26,159 bases of DNA, from NCBI GenBank assembly GCA_046496945.1, contig JAWOGL010000037.1:1-26159 (forward strand). The letters run 5' to 3'. Source of the DNA: Desulfonatronovibrio sp046496945. GTDB taxonomy: Bacteria; Desulfobacterota; Desulfovibrionia; Desulfovibrionales; Desulfonatronovibrionaceae. Shown piece by piece: positions 8,384 to 17,072 of the stretch (positions are counted from its first letter, which is position 1; every line of letters starts with the position of its first letter). A program made the translations under genes and the position numbers. The notes beneath the pieces are model-generated. The model saw only the letters and a list, made by a program, of their open reading frames with translations, was not told the DNA's origin and ran no database searches.

Positions 8384-8725
8384 ATGGATCAGGAAAAAAA
8401 GCTCGAACTAAAAAAACCTTTGGACAAAATGACCGCCAAGGAACTCCGTCAGCTGGTTATTGATCAGATTCCCCAGATAACCGGGGCCTCAGGAATGGAC
8501 AAGGAATCCCTTCTGTCAGCTATAAAAGATGTTATGGGAATCACTGAAGAGGAAGGTTCAAGCGACAAGGCCTATCAGGAACAGATCAAAAATCTCAAGC
8601 TGAAAATCAAGGATTTGCAGGCTAAAAAACTGGAATTGCCCAAGTCAGACAAAAATATGCGCCAGGCCCTGCGCAAGAAAATACACAGCCTCAAAAAACG
8701 CACCAGACGCCTGAGCAGCCATTAA
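8384..8725 (+). CDS. Small basic helical protein with a Rho-N/SAP-like N-terminal segment
   Basis: I do not recognise a named gene. The 113-residue product has an N-terminal segment (about 15-50) of the form MTAKELRQLVIDQI...MDKESLLSAIKDVMG, reminiscent of the helix-turn-helix of Rho-N/SAP/LEM-type nucleic-acid-binding folds. An acidic hinge (EEEGSS) and then a charged coiled-coil stretch (about 60-110) follow, ending in a Lys/Arg-rich tail (KKRTRRLSSH). It has no signal or membrane segment. AAGGAGG lies 8 bases before the ATG. It follows the DciA-like gene by 21 bp and ends before a strong terminator. A nucleic-acid-associated role fits the basic tail and its neighbour, but that is inference. 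Confidence 0.65.
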   Translation: MDQEKKLELKKPLDKMTAKELRQLVIDQIPQITGASGMDKESLLSAIKDVMGITEEEGSSDKAYQEQIKNLKLKIKDLQAKKLELPKSDKNMRQALRKKIHSLKKRTRRLSSH

Positions 8726-8766
8726 TTTTCATTCAAAAACGTTCCGGGCTGTACCCGGGTTAACAG

Positions 8767-8818
8767 AAAAAATCCTGTGTGCGCGGTAAAGGTCTATGCC
8801 GCGCACACAGGATTTTTT
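8767..8818. terminator. Bidirectional rho-independent terminator
   Basis: Perfect 20-bp inverted repeat: left arm 8767-8786, 12-base loop, right arm 8799-8818. The GC-rich core GTGTGCGCGG/CCGCGCACAC is flanked by A6 on the left and T6 on the right. It lies between convergent genes (stops at 8725 and 8821) and should end both transcripts. Confidence 0.93.
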
Positions 8819-8820
8819 GT

Positions 8821-10056
8821 TCATCCAAAAAATATACTTACTATCTCACTGAATTCCCTGTCCACGTCATCCAGAATGTCCATAATTTTTTCCGGTTTTA
8901 AATCTATCATCTCTACAGCGGACTGATTAAGGGGAGGCAGGATAATGGAACCTTTGTCGGAAAAAACCATGCCGATTGCCAGAAAGTCCGCCAGATGGGT
9001 TATGGCTGCCTCTTTGGACTGCATTTCCCCGCTTTCATGATGTCCGCCTATCTGCTCCTGCAAAAATCCGGGAAGGCGCCATCCCTGCGCAACAAGCGCG
9101 CCTGCCTGCGAATGATCAAAGCCCAGGATATCTCTTTCAGACTCAAATAAAGGCAAAAGATGAGTCTGCGAATCAGTTATGACCTCTGCTGACGCAGCTG
9201 CAAGCTTTTTAAAGATAATCAACTTGCCCATATCATGAAGAAGTCCGCCCACAAACAGTCTTTCCGGGAAGACATCCGGCAGCCCCCGGGCCAGGCGTTT
9301 GGATAGAATCCCCACAGCCACTGAATGAGTCCAGAAAGATTTCATGTCGATGAGTTCTTCGGGAATATCCTTGAAAGCGCTGATGGCTGAGATACCCATG
9401 GCCAGGGTGGACAATTCGTCCTCACCCAGCAGGGCAATGGCCCTGGACACCGAATCCACCCGGGAGGTCATCCCGTAAAACGGGCTGTTGACCAGCCTCA
9501 GTAGTTTGGCGCACAGACTTACGTCATTACTTATTATTCGGGCCAGATAATCAGCGTTGCTTCTGGATGAATTGATGGCCTCGTTAACTTTAAAATAAAT
9601 ATCAGGGAAGGAGGAGAGCTGCACTTCATGTTTCACCAGGTCTTCAAGGCTATGCCGGCCGGAAGAAAATTCATCCCTGAATCTGCCGACATTGACGGGC
9701 ATGCTGGCCTCTTTTCTGGGAGGAGACCATCCTGCCAGAGCCTTGTTCACCAGGCGTTCCACCCCCAGGTGGTACACCAGCCTGACCACGGGGTGCTGAA
9801 AATCGTTGCGGGAGTATACAGGAGATAAAAAACCTTCAATTTCTTCGGTGATGATTTTTTTTATTTCATCGCCCTGGGACTGGGAACCTTTCTTTTCCAG
9901 AATATTGACTCTGGCAATCCCCCATTTTTTGAGATATGAAATATGTTTTTCAGCAAGAACAATACCCCGGGGCAGAAGAAGTCTTCCATTAGGGGTAACT
10001 ACGTCCCCGGCTAAAATCAGCCCTGGAACGAGATCCTGAACGTCTTCCATAGCCAT
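8821..10056 (-). CDS. HDOD-domain signalling protein
   Basis: Predicted cytoplasmic regulator, 411 residues from ATG 10056. The N-terminal 55 residues (DLVPGLILAGDVVTPNGR and then LLPRGIVLAEKHISYL) are the small domain often found before HD-GYP and HDOD domains. The HDOD domain occupies roughly residues 130-340: LARIISNDVSLCAKLLRLVN, then FYGM, then AIALLGEDEL. The His-Asp pair (LLHDMGKL, 274-275) and a later FDHSQAG and GGHHE are kept, unlike many HDOD proteins. HDOD proteins usually act in signalling without proven catalysis. ATG 10056 is preferred over GTG 10068 because AAAGGTG lies 9 bases upstream. It is divergent from the TrmO fusion with only 32 bp between starts. Confidence 0.85.
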   Translation of the reverse strand: MAMEDVQDLVPGLILAGDVVTPNGRLLLPRGIVLAEKHISYLKKWGIARVNILEKKGSQSQGDEIKKIITEEIEGFLSPVYSRNDFQHPVVRLVYHLGVERLVNKALAGWSPPRKEASMPVNVGRFRDEFSSGRHSLEDLVKHEVQLSSFPDIYFKVNEAINSSRSNADYLARIISNDVSLCAKLLRLVNSPFYGMTSRVDSVSRAIALLGEDELSTLAMGISAISAFKDIPEELIDMKSFWTHSVAVGILSKRLARGLPDVFPERLFVGGLLHDMGKLIIFKKLAAASAEVITDSQTHLLPLFESERDILGFDHSQAGALVAQGWRLPGFLQEQIGGHHESGEMQSKEAAITHLADFLAIGMVFSDKGSIILPPLNQSAVEMIDLKPEKIMDILDDVDREFSEIVSIFFG

Positions 10057-10088
10057 AATATACAACACCTTTTACGAGCGATTATTAC

Positions 10089-11099
10089 ATGAAAAAAAAC
10101 GATCTTGCTTTGCAGCCCATCGGATATGTGGAATCGTCATTTACAAAGCTTAAAGACTGCCCTTTTCAGGGAGACGAAACCTGTCCGCCGGCCAGGATTC
10201 ATATGGATCCCGTTTTTGCCAAAGGACTTATGGGCCTGGAACCGGGACAGGACATTCTGATCCTTACCTTTTTGGACAGAGCTGACCGGGACACTTTGCA
10301 GTGCAGGCCCAGAAACGATCCAAACAATCCACTTCGCGGAGTGTTCGCCACCAGGAGCCCCAACCGGCCCAATCCCGTGGGACTTCATCAGGTAAAAATC
10401 ATCAGCAGGGAAGGCGATGACCTGGTTGTACATCCTCTGGAAGTCCTGGACAGGACAGCTGTGGTTGATATCAAGCCTTTGCTGGTTAAGCGCAAAGGCG
10501 TAGAACATGATGTTTACCGGTACTTTTCCAGGGAGCAGGTAAAAACATTGATAAACTGCTCCGTTCAAGCCTGCGCCAGAGGACTGCTGAGCGGCCTTAA
10601 CGGCAACCTGAGCATCAGAAAGGAAGACCATGTCCTGATAACAAAATCAGGCAGCGCAAAAGGGCTGCTGACCACCGATGATTTATGCGTCCTGGAGCTC
10701 AAAACCGGGGAAATCATCTCCGGACAGGGAAAGCCGTCCACGGAGTCCGGCATGCATCTGGAAATATACAGAAACCAGCCTGAAGCCAATGCTATAGCCC
10801 ATACTCATCCTGTAAGCATCCTTTCCCTGGAAAGATTAAGGGGAGATCGAATACTGGAAAACGTGGACCTGTTTGAAGCCGGAACCATAAAATCACAGCT
10901 TTCCAGCGTGCCGGGGCACAAGCCGGGGACATTAGAACTGGCAGAAGCTGTGGGCTTAAAAGCAAAACAAAGCAAATGTATCCTTATGAAAGGACACGGC
11001 CTTACCTGCTGGGGGGCAAATCTGCCCGAAGCCGCAGGCCTGGGCGAAGAACTGGAAGCCCTCGCCCGAATAGAGCTCAATATTCTAATGCTTGGCTGA
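10089..11099 (+). CDS. TrmO (TsaA-type tRNA m6t6A37 methyltransferase) fused to class II aldolase/adducin domain
   Basis: A 336-residue two-domain protein. Residues 1-140 match TrmO/TsaA: PIGYVESSF near the start, RSPNRPNPVGLH at 89-100, and LDRTAVVDIKPL at 120-131. TrmO uses SAM to methylate N6-threonylcarbamoyladenosine at tRNA position 37. Residues 150-336 match the class II aldolase/adducin fold: NGNLSIR at 171-177, TKSGSAKG at 185-192, STESGMH at 217-223 with Glu219 at the catalytic position, and candidate zinc ligands His238 and His240 (AHTHP) and His303 (KGHG). Such aldolases cleave or epimerise small sugar phosphates; the substrate is unknown. The frame is continuous across the junction. 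Start ATG 10089 has no strong ribosome site. Both sets of key residues look intact, so both halves may work. Confidence 0.85.
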   Translation: MKKNDLALQPIGYVESSFTKLKDCPFQGDETCPPARIHMDPVFAKGLMGLEPGQDILILTFLDRADRDTLQCRPRNDPNNPLRGVFATRSPNRPNPVGLHQVKIISREGDDLVVHPLEVLDRTAVVDIKPLLVKRKGVEHDVYRYFSREQVKTLINCSVQACARGLLSGLNGNLSIRKEDHVLITKSGSAKGLLTTDDLCVLELKTGEIISGQGKPSTESGMHLEIYRNQPEANAIAHTHPVSILSLERLRGDRILENVDLFEAGTIKSQLSSVPGHKPGTLELAEAVGLKAKQSKCILMKGHGLTCWGANLPEAAGLGEELEALARIELNILMLG

Positions 11100-11108
11100 C
11101 TTGTTTTC

Positions 11109-11155
11109 TTCCGGAAGCCGTCAGTTTCAGCATCCTGAAAGAAATATCTTCCGGA
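11109..11155. repeat. Imperfect palindromic repeat after the TrmO-aldolase gene
   Basis: Two TTCCGGA words (11109-11115 and 11149-11155) flank an inner hairpin TTTCAG-CATC-CTGAAA. The segment 11123-11141 matches 6153-6171 at 18 of 19 bases. No T-run follows, so a terminator role is unproven. Confidence 0.55.
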
Positions 11156-11191
11156 GGAAACCAACTAAAAAAAATCGCTATCCCTGGAAAA

Positions 11192-11437
11192 TCAGGCTGA
11201 AAGCATTGCCTTCTGATACTCGTAAATGAAAGTGGCATAACTTTCATAGTCGTCAAAACTGATTTCCTGCTGTCCAAAATCTCCGGTCAAAGTCAGGTTA
11301 TAGATTGTTGATCCGTCTGTTGAATCAATCTTCTCAGTTTTTTCCCTTATCTGGGACAAAGGGATCTTTTTGCTGAACACCAGCCACTGGGGAATGCTGA
11401 TAGCCTTGTTCTTCGCGTCGAATTTGACCTGACCCAT
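11192..11437 (-). CDS. Unrecognised small protein (81 aa)
   Basis: I do not recognise this family. From ATG 11437 (TTGGAGG ribosome site 5 bases upstream; the in-frame TTG at 11449 overlaps that site and is less likely) it encodes 81 residues. The sequence alternates short beta-like strands (GQVKFDAKNKAISIPQWLVF, then TIYNLTLTG, then QQEISFDDY) and ends in a helix (YATFIYEYQKAMLSA), suggesting a compact beta-rich fold, perhaps PH-like. There is no signal peptide or membrane segment. It lies between the TrmO-aldolase gene (convergent) and purL (same strand, 139 bp upstream). The clear ribosome site and typical codon use argue that it is a real gene. Confidence 0.65.
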   Translation of the reverse strand: MGQVKFDAKNKAISIPQWLVFSKKIPLSQIREKTEKIDSTDGSTIYNLTLTGDFGQQEISFDDYESYATFIYEYQKAMLSA

Positions 11438-11557
11438 AGAGACCTCCAATATAGTTTAAATTGCTGAAAAAATTCCTCCCATCCTGTTTTTTCTTTGGCT
11501 AACATAGTAGTGAACAGAATAACAAGTATATTTTTCTAAAAAAGACGACAATTATGT

Positions 11558-11571
11558 ACCGTGGCCACGGT
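11558..11571. repeat. 14-bp perfect GC-rich palindrome just after purL
   Basis: ACCGTGGCCACGGT lies 5 bp beyond the purL stop codon. On the minus strand a T6 run occurs about 14 bases further on, so it could be a weak terminator stem or a protein-binding site. It is symmetrical over its whole length. Confidence 0.5.
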
Positions 11572-11576
11572 CCGGA

Positions 11577-14564
11577 TCACCAGTCCAGGGTCTTCATCCA
11601 GGCCCTGGCCAGTTCATCCACATCAGCTGCCAGCAGAGTACTGCCCCGAGCCTGCAGCCTGACCTCGTTTACAGCAGTAGTCCTGCCTATGCGGACCGCA
11701 TGAGTGCCTTTAAAAATATTTTCAAACTGATCCCTGCATTGTGGTCTTGTGGTTACCAGAAAGCGACTGGCAGATTCACTGTACAGTATTTCAGACCAGG
11801 ACATGCTTTGTCCGGCAACCGGTATATCATCCATATCCACAACCGCGCCTATTCTCCCGGCAATGGCCATCTCAGCAAGGGCCACACCCAGGCCTCCGTC
11901 GGATAAATCATGGCATGCCGATACCAGCCCTTTGTTAATTGCCTGGTTGAGCATCTGGTATCTCTGTCTCGCCGAAACAGCATCCACCTGGGGAACTGTT
12001 CCGGCCCTTATTCCCAGCTGGCTGTAATATTCACTGCCGGCAAGCTCCCTGGCGGTAAGACCCAGGATATATATATCTTCTTCAGGCAGCTTAAAATCAG
12101 AAGTCACGCAGTTTTTAACGTCCTGAATCACGCTTATTACCGAGTAAAGCACCGTAGGAGGAATAGATATCCTGGTATCTCCGAACACGTAGTCGTTTTT
12201 CATTGAATCCTTGCCGGAAATACACGGCACTCCAAAAGCACGGCAAAAGTGCGCCAGAGCTTCATTGGCCCGGACCAGCTGTGCCAGTTTGTAACGGCCG
12301 TCAGGATTCTTGGAGGAAACCACTGGGTCGCACCAGCAGAAATTATCCACCCCGGCCATGTGAGATATGTCTCCTCCCACAGCCACATTATTGCGGACAG
12401 CCTCATCAATGGCATTGGCCATCATCCAGTAGGCGTCGTAATCGCTGAATTTAGGACAGATTCCGTTAGAAATCACCAGCCCTCTGTCCTTTTCCAAATC
12501 AGGCCTGACCACCGCCGCATCTGCAGGACCGTCGCTCTTGACTCCCACCAGGGGCTTAATCACGCTTCCCCCCTGCACCTCGTGATCGTACTGCCTTATA
12601 ATATATTCCCTGGAACAGACATTAAGCCGGGAAAGCATGGTCTTTAACAGCAGGGCGTCGCAGCCGGACTGAGACGCGGAAATATTATCTTCAGAATCAA
12701 GTTCCGGCCGTTCCCAAACCGCTTCCAGCCTCATCTGAGACAAACCGTTATGCAGAAAATCCATATCCAGACAGGCCACCGGTTTTTTCTGATAAAATAC
12801 CCTGAACATGCCGTCCCGGGCAAATTCACCCAATACCGCGGCCTCAACGTCCATTTCCCGGGCCAGGTCAAGAAAATAATCGATTTTCTCCCGGGGCACA
12901 GCCAGGGTCATACGTTCCTGAGCTTCAGAAAGCAGTATCTCCCAGGGTTTCAGACCGTCGTATTTAAGAGGCGCCAGGCTGAGGTCCAGGCTGCATCCCC
13001 CACTGTCTTCAGCCATTTCCCCCACAGAGGAAGACAAGCCTCCGGCACCGTTATCAGTAATAGCGTTGTACAGGCCCAAATCCCTCGCTCGCATGATAAA
13101 ATCATACATCTTGCGCTGAGTAATGGGATCTCCAATCTGAACCGCGGTAGCAGGTGAACCTTCATGCAGTTCTTCAGAGGAAAATGTGGCTCCGTGTATT
13201 CCGTCCTTGCCGATCCGTCCCCCGGTCATAACAATGAGGTCTCCGGGCAGGGCTTTTTTTTCATGACCTGGGCGGCCGTGAATCGAGGCCGGCATGGTCC
13301 CGATGGTTCCGCAAAAAACCAGGGGTTTTCCCAGATACCTTTCTTCGAACACCACAGCCCCGTTCACGGTGGGTATTCCGGATTTATTACCTCCGTGTTC
13401 AACTCCTTCCCTTACTCCTTCCATTACCCGCCGGGGATGCAGGAGTCTGGGGGGGAGGGGCTGATCATAAAACGGCGAGGCAAAACAGAACACGTCGGTA
13501 TTGCATAAAAGATTGGCTCCAAGCCCCGTACCCATGGGATCGCGGTTGACTCCGACTATCCCGGTCAAAGCGCCGCCGTACGGATCCAGGGCTGACGGGC
13601 TGTTATGAGTTTCCACCTTGATGCATACGTCAATATCCTTGTCAAATCCGATTACTCCGGCGTTATCCTTGAATACCGAGCGGCAGAAATCATCTTTGCC
13701 TTTTTGCCTGCGGATATCCGTGGTGCTTCCGGCTATACAGGTACTGAACAGGCTGTCTATTACCCGGTTATTTCCGGTTTCCCTGTTTTGATAATCAATT
13801 CTGGCATTAAAAATCTTATGCTTACAATGTTCAGACCAGGTCTGAGCCAGACATTCCAGCTCCACATCTGTTGGCTGGGCAGGCAGACCCAGCTCTTTAC
13901 GACTGGCTTCCACCTCTGGATCCTGATAATAGTTTCTGATGGTGCGCATCTCCTCCATGCTCAGGGCCAGGACCTTTTCCCTGCTCAAACTCAGCAGCTG
14001 TTCATCACTGAGATCTTCCAGAATAATGGTTTCCACCTGGTCGCTGGACTTGCCGGTAACCCTGGGTTCCACCAGCTCAAACCCCGGACTGTCGTCCCAT
14101 TCAGATCTGCTTTTTATCTGAAACCTGTGAATCAGCTCATTGGCCAGGAGATCTCTGGCGATATGCTCAATCTGTGCCCTGTTCAGAGTGCCTGAAATAA
14201 GAAACTGCCTGCTGGTATATACCCGGACCTTTTCGTCTTTTAGCCCCAGAACCGTTTGCAGAGTCTGGGTGGCTGTTCTGCCTTCATTATCCGTGACCCC
14301 GGGTCTGAATCCCACCTCAATAATCCAGTCAAATGCGTCTGCCTGCGGTGAATAAGATGGGACATGCAGAACAGGGTCGAACAGCACCTCCCTGGCGATT
14401 ATCTCCTGCTGCTGTCTGCCTGTTATGCCTGATATGGTGTAGCAGCTGATGATCCTGACATCCTCTACCGGAATATCCAGCTCTTTTCTGATCTTTCCGG
14501 CAACTTTTCTTCCCTGGACGTCTTCCACCCTGGGCAATAAACTCAGTTCTAGTTTGGCCAGCAT
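11577..14564 (-). CDS. purL: Phosphoribosylformylglycinamidine synthase, synthetase part with PurS-like N-terminus
   Basis: Fourth step of purine synthesis: ATP-dependent amination of FGAR to FGAM. The 995-residue protein has an N-terminal PurS-like region (about 1-150, two related alpha/beta units) and then the duplicated AIR-synthase-type PurL core. Visible motifs: LAQTWSEHCKHKIF near 239-252, IKVETHNSPSALDPYGGA, DPMGTG, MTGGRIGKDGIHGATFSS, and the second-half KSDGPADAAVV, SGKDSMKN and CHDLSDGGLGVALAEM. It ends without the C-terminal glutaminase domain of the about 1,290-residue enterobacterial enzyme, so a separate PurQ must supply ammonia; none is in the window. ATG 14564 has AGGAG 11 bases upstream. 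It is the last gene of a run with the HDOD-GGDEF gene (14 bp gap) and the polyprenyl synthase. Confidence 0.95.
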   Translation of the reverse strand: MLAKLELSLLPRVEDVQGRKVAGKIRKELDIPVEDVRIISCYTISGITGRQQQEIIAREVLFDPVLHVPSYSPQADAFDWIIEVGFRPGVTDNEGRTATQTLQTVLGLKDEKVRVYTSRQFLISGTLNRAQIEHIARDLLANELIHRFQIKSRSEWDDSPGFELVEPRVTGKSSDQVETIILEDLSDEQLLSLSREKVLALSMEEMRTIRNYYQDPEVEASRKELGLPAQPTDVELECLAQTWSEHCKHKIFNARIDYQNRETGNNRVIDSLFSTCIAGSTTDIRRQKGKDDFCRSVFKDNAGVIGFDKDIDVCIKVETHNSPSALDPYGGALTGIVGVNRDPMGTGLGANLLCNTDVFCFASPFYDQPLPPRLLHPRRVMEGVREGVEHGGNKSGIPTVNGAVVFEERYLGKPLVFCGTIGTMPASIHGRPGHEKKALPGDLIVMTGGRIGKDGIHGATFSSEELHEGSPATAVQIGDPITQRKMYDFIMRARDLGLYNAITDNGAGGLSSSVGEMAEDSGGCSLDLSLAPLKYDGLKPWEILLSEAQERMTLAVPREKIDYFLDLAREMDVEAAVLGEFARDGMFRVFYQKKPVACLDMDFLHNGLSQMRLEAVWERPELDSEDNISASQSGCDALLLKTMLSRLNVCSREYIIRQYDHEVQGGSVIKPLVGVKSDGPADAAVVRPDLEKDRGLVISNGICPKFSDYDAYWMMANAIDEAVRNNVAVGGDISHMAGVDNFCWCDPVVSSKNPDGRYKLAQLVRANEALAHFCRAFGVPCISGKDSMKNDYVFGDTRISIPPTVLYSVISVIQDVKNCVTSDFKLPEEDIYILGLTARELAGSEYYSQLGIRAGTVPQVDAVSARQRYQMLNQAINKGLVSACHDLSDGGLGVALAEMAIAGRIGAVVDMDDIPVAGQSMSWSEILYSESASRFLVTTRPQCRDQFENIFKGTHAVRIGRTTAVNEVRLQARGSTLLAADVDELARAWMKTLDW

Positions 14565-14578
14565 AATTTTAAAAGCTC

Positions 14579-17071
14579 CTAATTATTTTTCGCCCAGACA
14601 TAAATATTTCCCGGGATATTTTTGGCTTCAAACACTGCCTTGTCCGCTCTGGACAGAAAACTGTCCTTATCTTCTCCTGCAAGCATAATAGCCATGCCGA
14701 TGCTTAAGTTCAGTCTGGAATCGAATTCTTTTTTAAAGGATTCCAGCAATCTTTTAACCAGACTCTCCATTTTCCGCTTATCTGTTGCAGTAACCAGAAG
14801 CACAAACTCATCGCCGCCATACCGGCAGGGATAGTCCATGCCTTTTCTGGAATTGCTGATGAGAAGTCTGCCGAAGGTCTTCAGGGCCTCATCACCTTGT
14901 TGATGTCCAAACCGGTCATTGAACTCTTTAAACCTGTCCAGATCAAAGAAAATAAGGCCAAGTCCGCTGCCGTTTCTAAGACTTCTCTGAGACTCCCTTT
15001 CCAGAAAAAGCGCGAACTGGTATCTGTTGAAAACCCTGGTCAGATGATCAAAGGTCGCCTGCTTCTTGATTTTTTCCTCCATCCTTCTGATGGTGGTCAA
15101 ATCCCTGCCCACTATAAGGTATTCAGGAGACGGGGTATCACTCAGGAGGTTAAAGACCAGTTCCACCGCCTTACTGGAAGTACCGATATTCAGATTTACT
15201 TCCACGGGAATCCCCCCCTTGGCCAGCGTTTCAGGCCCCCAGGAGGTAGTCAGGACAGAAGAGGGTGTGGCCACCTGAAAAAAATTCTTTCCCAGGAGGG
15301 CGTGTTTATAGGCCGGGGACACAAAAAGAATTGTGCCGGTTTGATCCACTGTAAATACAATGTCCTGCATGGCGCTGATAATACCGCGCAGATACTCTCC
15401 CTGTCTGATAATATCTTGTTCCAGGGTGGATATCTCGGTAACGTCTTCCAGCATGACCAGTATCTGGGTTACTCCGTCCATAACCACTCTGTGCGCGGTC
15501 AGATGCCAGCAGTGGGCATCGCTTGTTTCCATGAGAGGTTCCAGGGGACAGTAAAGCTTGCTGAATTTCGGGCTGCTGGAGCTTAAAAAATGATCCCAGG
15601 CAGCATCCTGTTCAATATGCACCAGATTTTTTACCAGAGACCAGTAATATTTTCCTGTGTAATCCGGCTGAAGATGAAAAATATCTGAAAATCTTCTGTT
15701 AACCTGGATTATTTTGCCCTCGTGAGAAATCCTGGCCACAGCCTGGGGAATAAAATCCATTATCCTGGCCTTGGATGTAGTATTCAGCGTCCTGCAATAA
15801 TATCCGTCAAAATTTTTAGTCAGGAAATTTGTATACAGGTCGATTTCAGCCAGTGTATCCTCATTTACACTTTGATTAACCCTGATGCTTCCGCTTTCTC
15901 CCAGATAAAACACAATCCCTGCACCGGGTTTTTTGCCGGGCTTTTGATCGGAAGAAGTTTGTACAATTATTCTTTTATCTGAAGTTCTGGTAAAGAGATT
16001 GTATTCATGAGTAAGCGGAGAAAGCAGGCTGATTTCAAAGTTATTCAGCCCCCACAGCCAGTGCATGTGCTTGGCAATGATTTTGGCCACCTCTTGCAGA
16101 TCGCCCTGAACATCCTGCAGTTCCTGGGCTGCAAAATACAGATCCTGAATCTTGGAAACCCGGAATTCGTGATAAGCTACATGATCTTGCCGGGGCGAAA
16201 TGCCAAGCTTCTGGCACATGGTATTGAAACGCTCAGACACCTCAGTCCTGATCTGTTCAAATTCCTCATGCTCCAGACCAAGAATGGTCTTGGCCATGGT
16301 TCTGACTTTAAACAACTGGGAAATACCCTGTTCGCTCATCTCCACTTCAGACCAGTAGGTTGCGAAGATAAGAACCTGCCTGGCAGCCTCATATTCTTCA
16401 ATAGTGTCCAGGTCATGATGACCGGCAACCATTGCACAGTCGTGCTCAGGAAAACCCCAGTATGCCAGAAGCTCGGTAGTCAGAGTGGAATGATCCACAC
16501 CCCAGGCGGCTTCTTCCTGTTGGAGCTGATCCTGTCTCAGACATAAAACCGGCTTGTTGTCTGTGCTGCAAAGCCATTCATACTTTTTAAGCCTGGGATC
16601 ATCAGAGCAGCATAAAAGAAAAAGGGATAAATCCTTGACCAGTGCGCACAGATAAACCGAATCAGCGTGTTCCGGACATACTTGCTGAGCAATTTTTTCG
16701 CTGGCTAAAGCACTCCAGAGCATGACTGACCAGTTTTTAAACTCAACATGCCTGCATCTGCTCATCTTTTGAGAGATACTTTCTTTAAAGGTAACAGAAA
16801 TAGCCAGCTTGAGTATTTCAGCGCTTCCCAGAACAACAATGGCTCTTTTGATATCTGTAACTTTCTGACTAAGACTGTAGTAGGACGAATTAGCCAGAGA
16901 TAATACCGTTACGGTCAGGCCGGGATCAATGGATATCAGCCTGGTCAGCTCTTCAAAATCTGGTTTTTGTTTGGCCGCCTCCCGGATAAGAAGGGGCATG
17001 ACCGGCGGGAAAACAAGGTTCAGACATTCCCTGAGAGGTTTAATTATCTCGTGATGTAATTTAGTTTTCAT
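14579..17071 (-). CDS. HDOD-PAS-PAS-GGDEF signalling protein (putative diguanylate cyclase)
   Basis: An 830-residue cytoplasmic regulator with no membrane segment. Domains in order: HDOD (about 15-230; LTRLISIDPGLTVTVLSLAN, AIVVLGSAEILKLA), a less clear linker/GAF-like stretch (300-420), PAS (about 435-550), a second PAS (about 560-665) and GGDEF (672-826). The GGDEF domain has FDHLTRVFNRYQF, FFDLDRFKEFND and an intact RYGGDEF signature at 752-756, so c-di-GMP synthesis is plausible. The inhibitory RxxD site is KGMD, five residues before GGDEF, so product inhibition may be weakened. In the HDOD domain the usual His-Asp is Lys-Asp (LVKDLSL, 145-149). Its start lies 1 bp after the polyprenyl synthase stop, implying translational linkage. 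Confidence 0.9.
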   Translation of the reverse strand: MKTKLHHEIIKPLRECLNLVFPPVMPLLIREAAKQKPDFEELTRLISIDPGLTVTVLSLANSSYYSLSQKVTDIKRAIVVLGSAEILKLAISVTFKESISQKMSRCRHVEFKNWSVMLWSALASEKIAQQVCPEHADSVYLCALVKDLSLFLLCCSDDPRLKKYEWLCSTDNKPVLCLRQDQLQQEEAAWGVDHSTLTTELLAYWGFPEHDCAMVAGHHDLDTIEEYEAARQVLIFATYWSEVEMSEQGISQLFKVRTMAKTILGLEHEEFEQIRTEVSERFNTMCQKLGISPRQDHVAYHEFRVSKIQDLYFAAQELQDVQGDLQEVAKIIAKHMHWLWGLNNFEISLLSPLTHEYNLFTRTSDKRIIVQTSSDQKPGKKPGAGIVFYLGESGSIRVNQSVNEDTLAEIDLYTNFLTKNFDGYYCRTLNTTSKARIMDFIPQAVARISHEGKIIQVNRRFSDIFHLQPDYTGKYYWSLVKNLVHIEQDAAWDHFLSSSSPKFSKLYCPLEPLMETSDAHCWHLTAHRVVMDGVTQILVMLEDVTEISTLEQDIIRQGEYLRGIISAMQDIVFTVDQTGTILFVSPAYKHALLGKNFFQVATPSSVLTTSWGPETLAKGGIPVEVNLNIGTSSKAVELVFNLLSDTPSPEYLIVGRDLTTIRRMEEKIKKQATFDHLTRVFNRYQFALFLERESQRSLRNGSGLGLIFFDLDRFKEFNDRFGHQQGDEALKTFGRLLISNSRKGMDYPCRYGGDEFVLLVTATDKRKMESLVKRLLESFKKEFDSRLNLSIGMAIMLAGEDKDSFLSRADKAVFEAKNIPGNIYVWAKNN

Positions 17072-17072
17072 T

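Noticed and set aside
8821..10056. HD-GYP phosphodiesterase
   Set aside because: The domain matches HDOD motifs and no GYP signature is seen, so c-di-GMP hydrolysis is not claimed.
14897..15586. 229-codon plus-strand open frame
   Set aside because: It is antisense to the HDOD-PAS-PAS-GGDEF gene, has no ribosome site, and has no family pattern.
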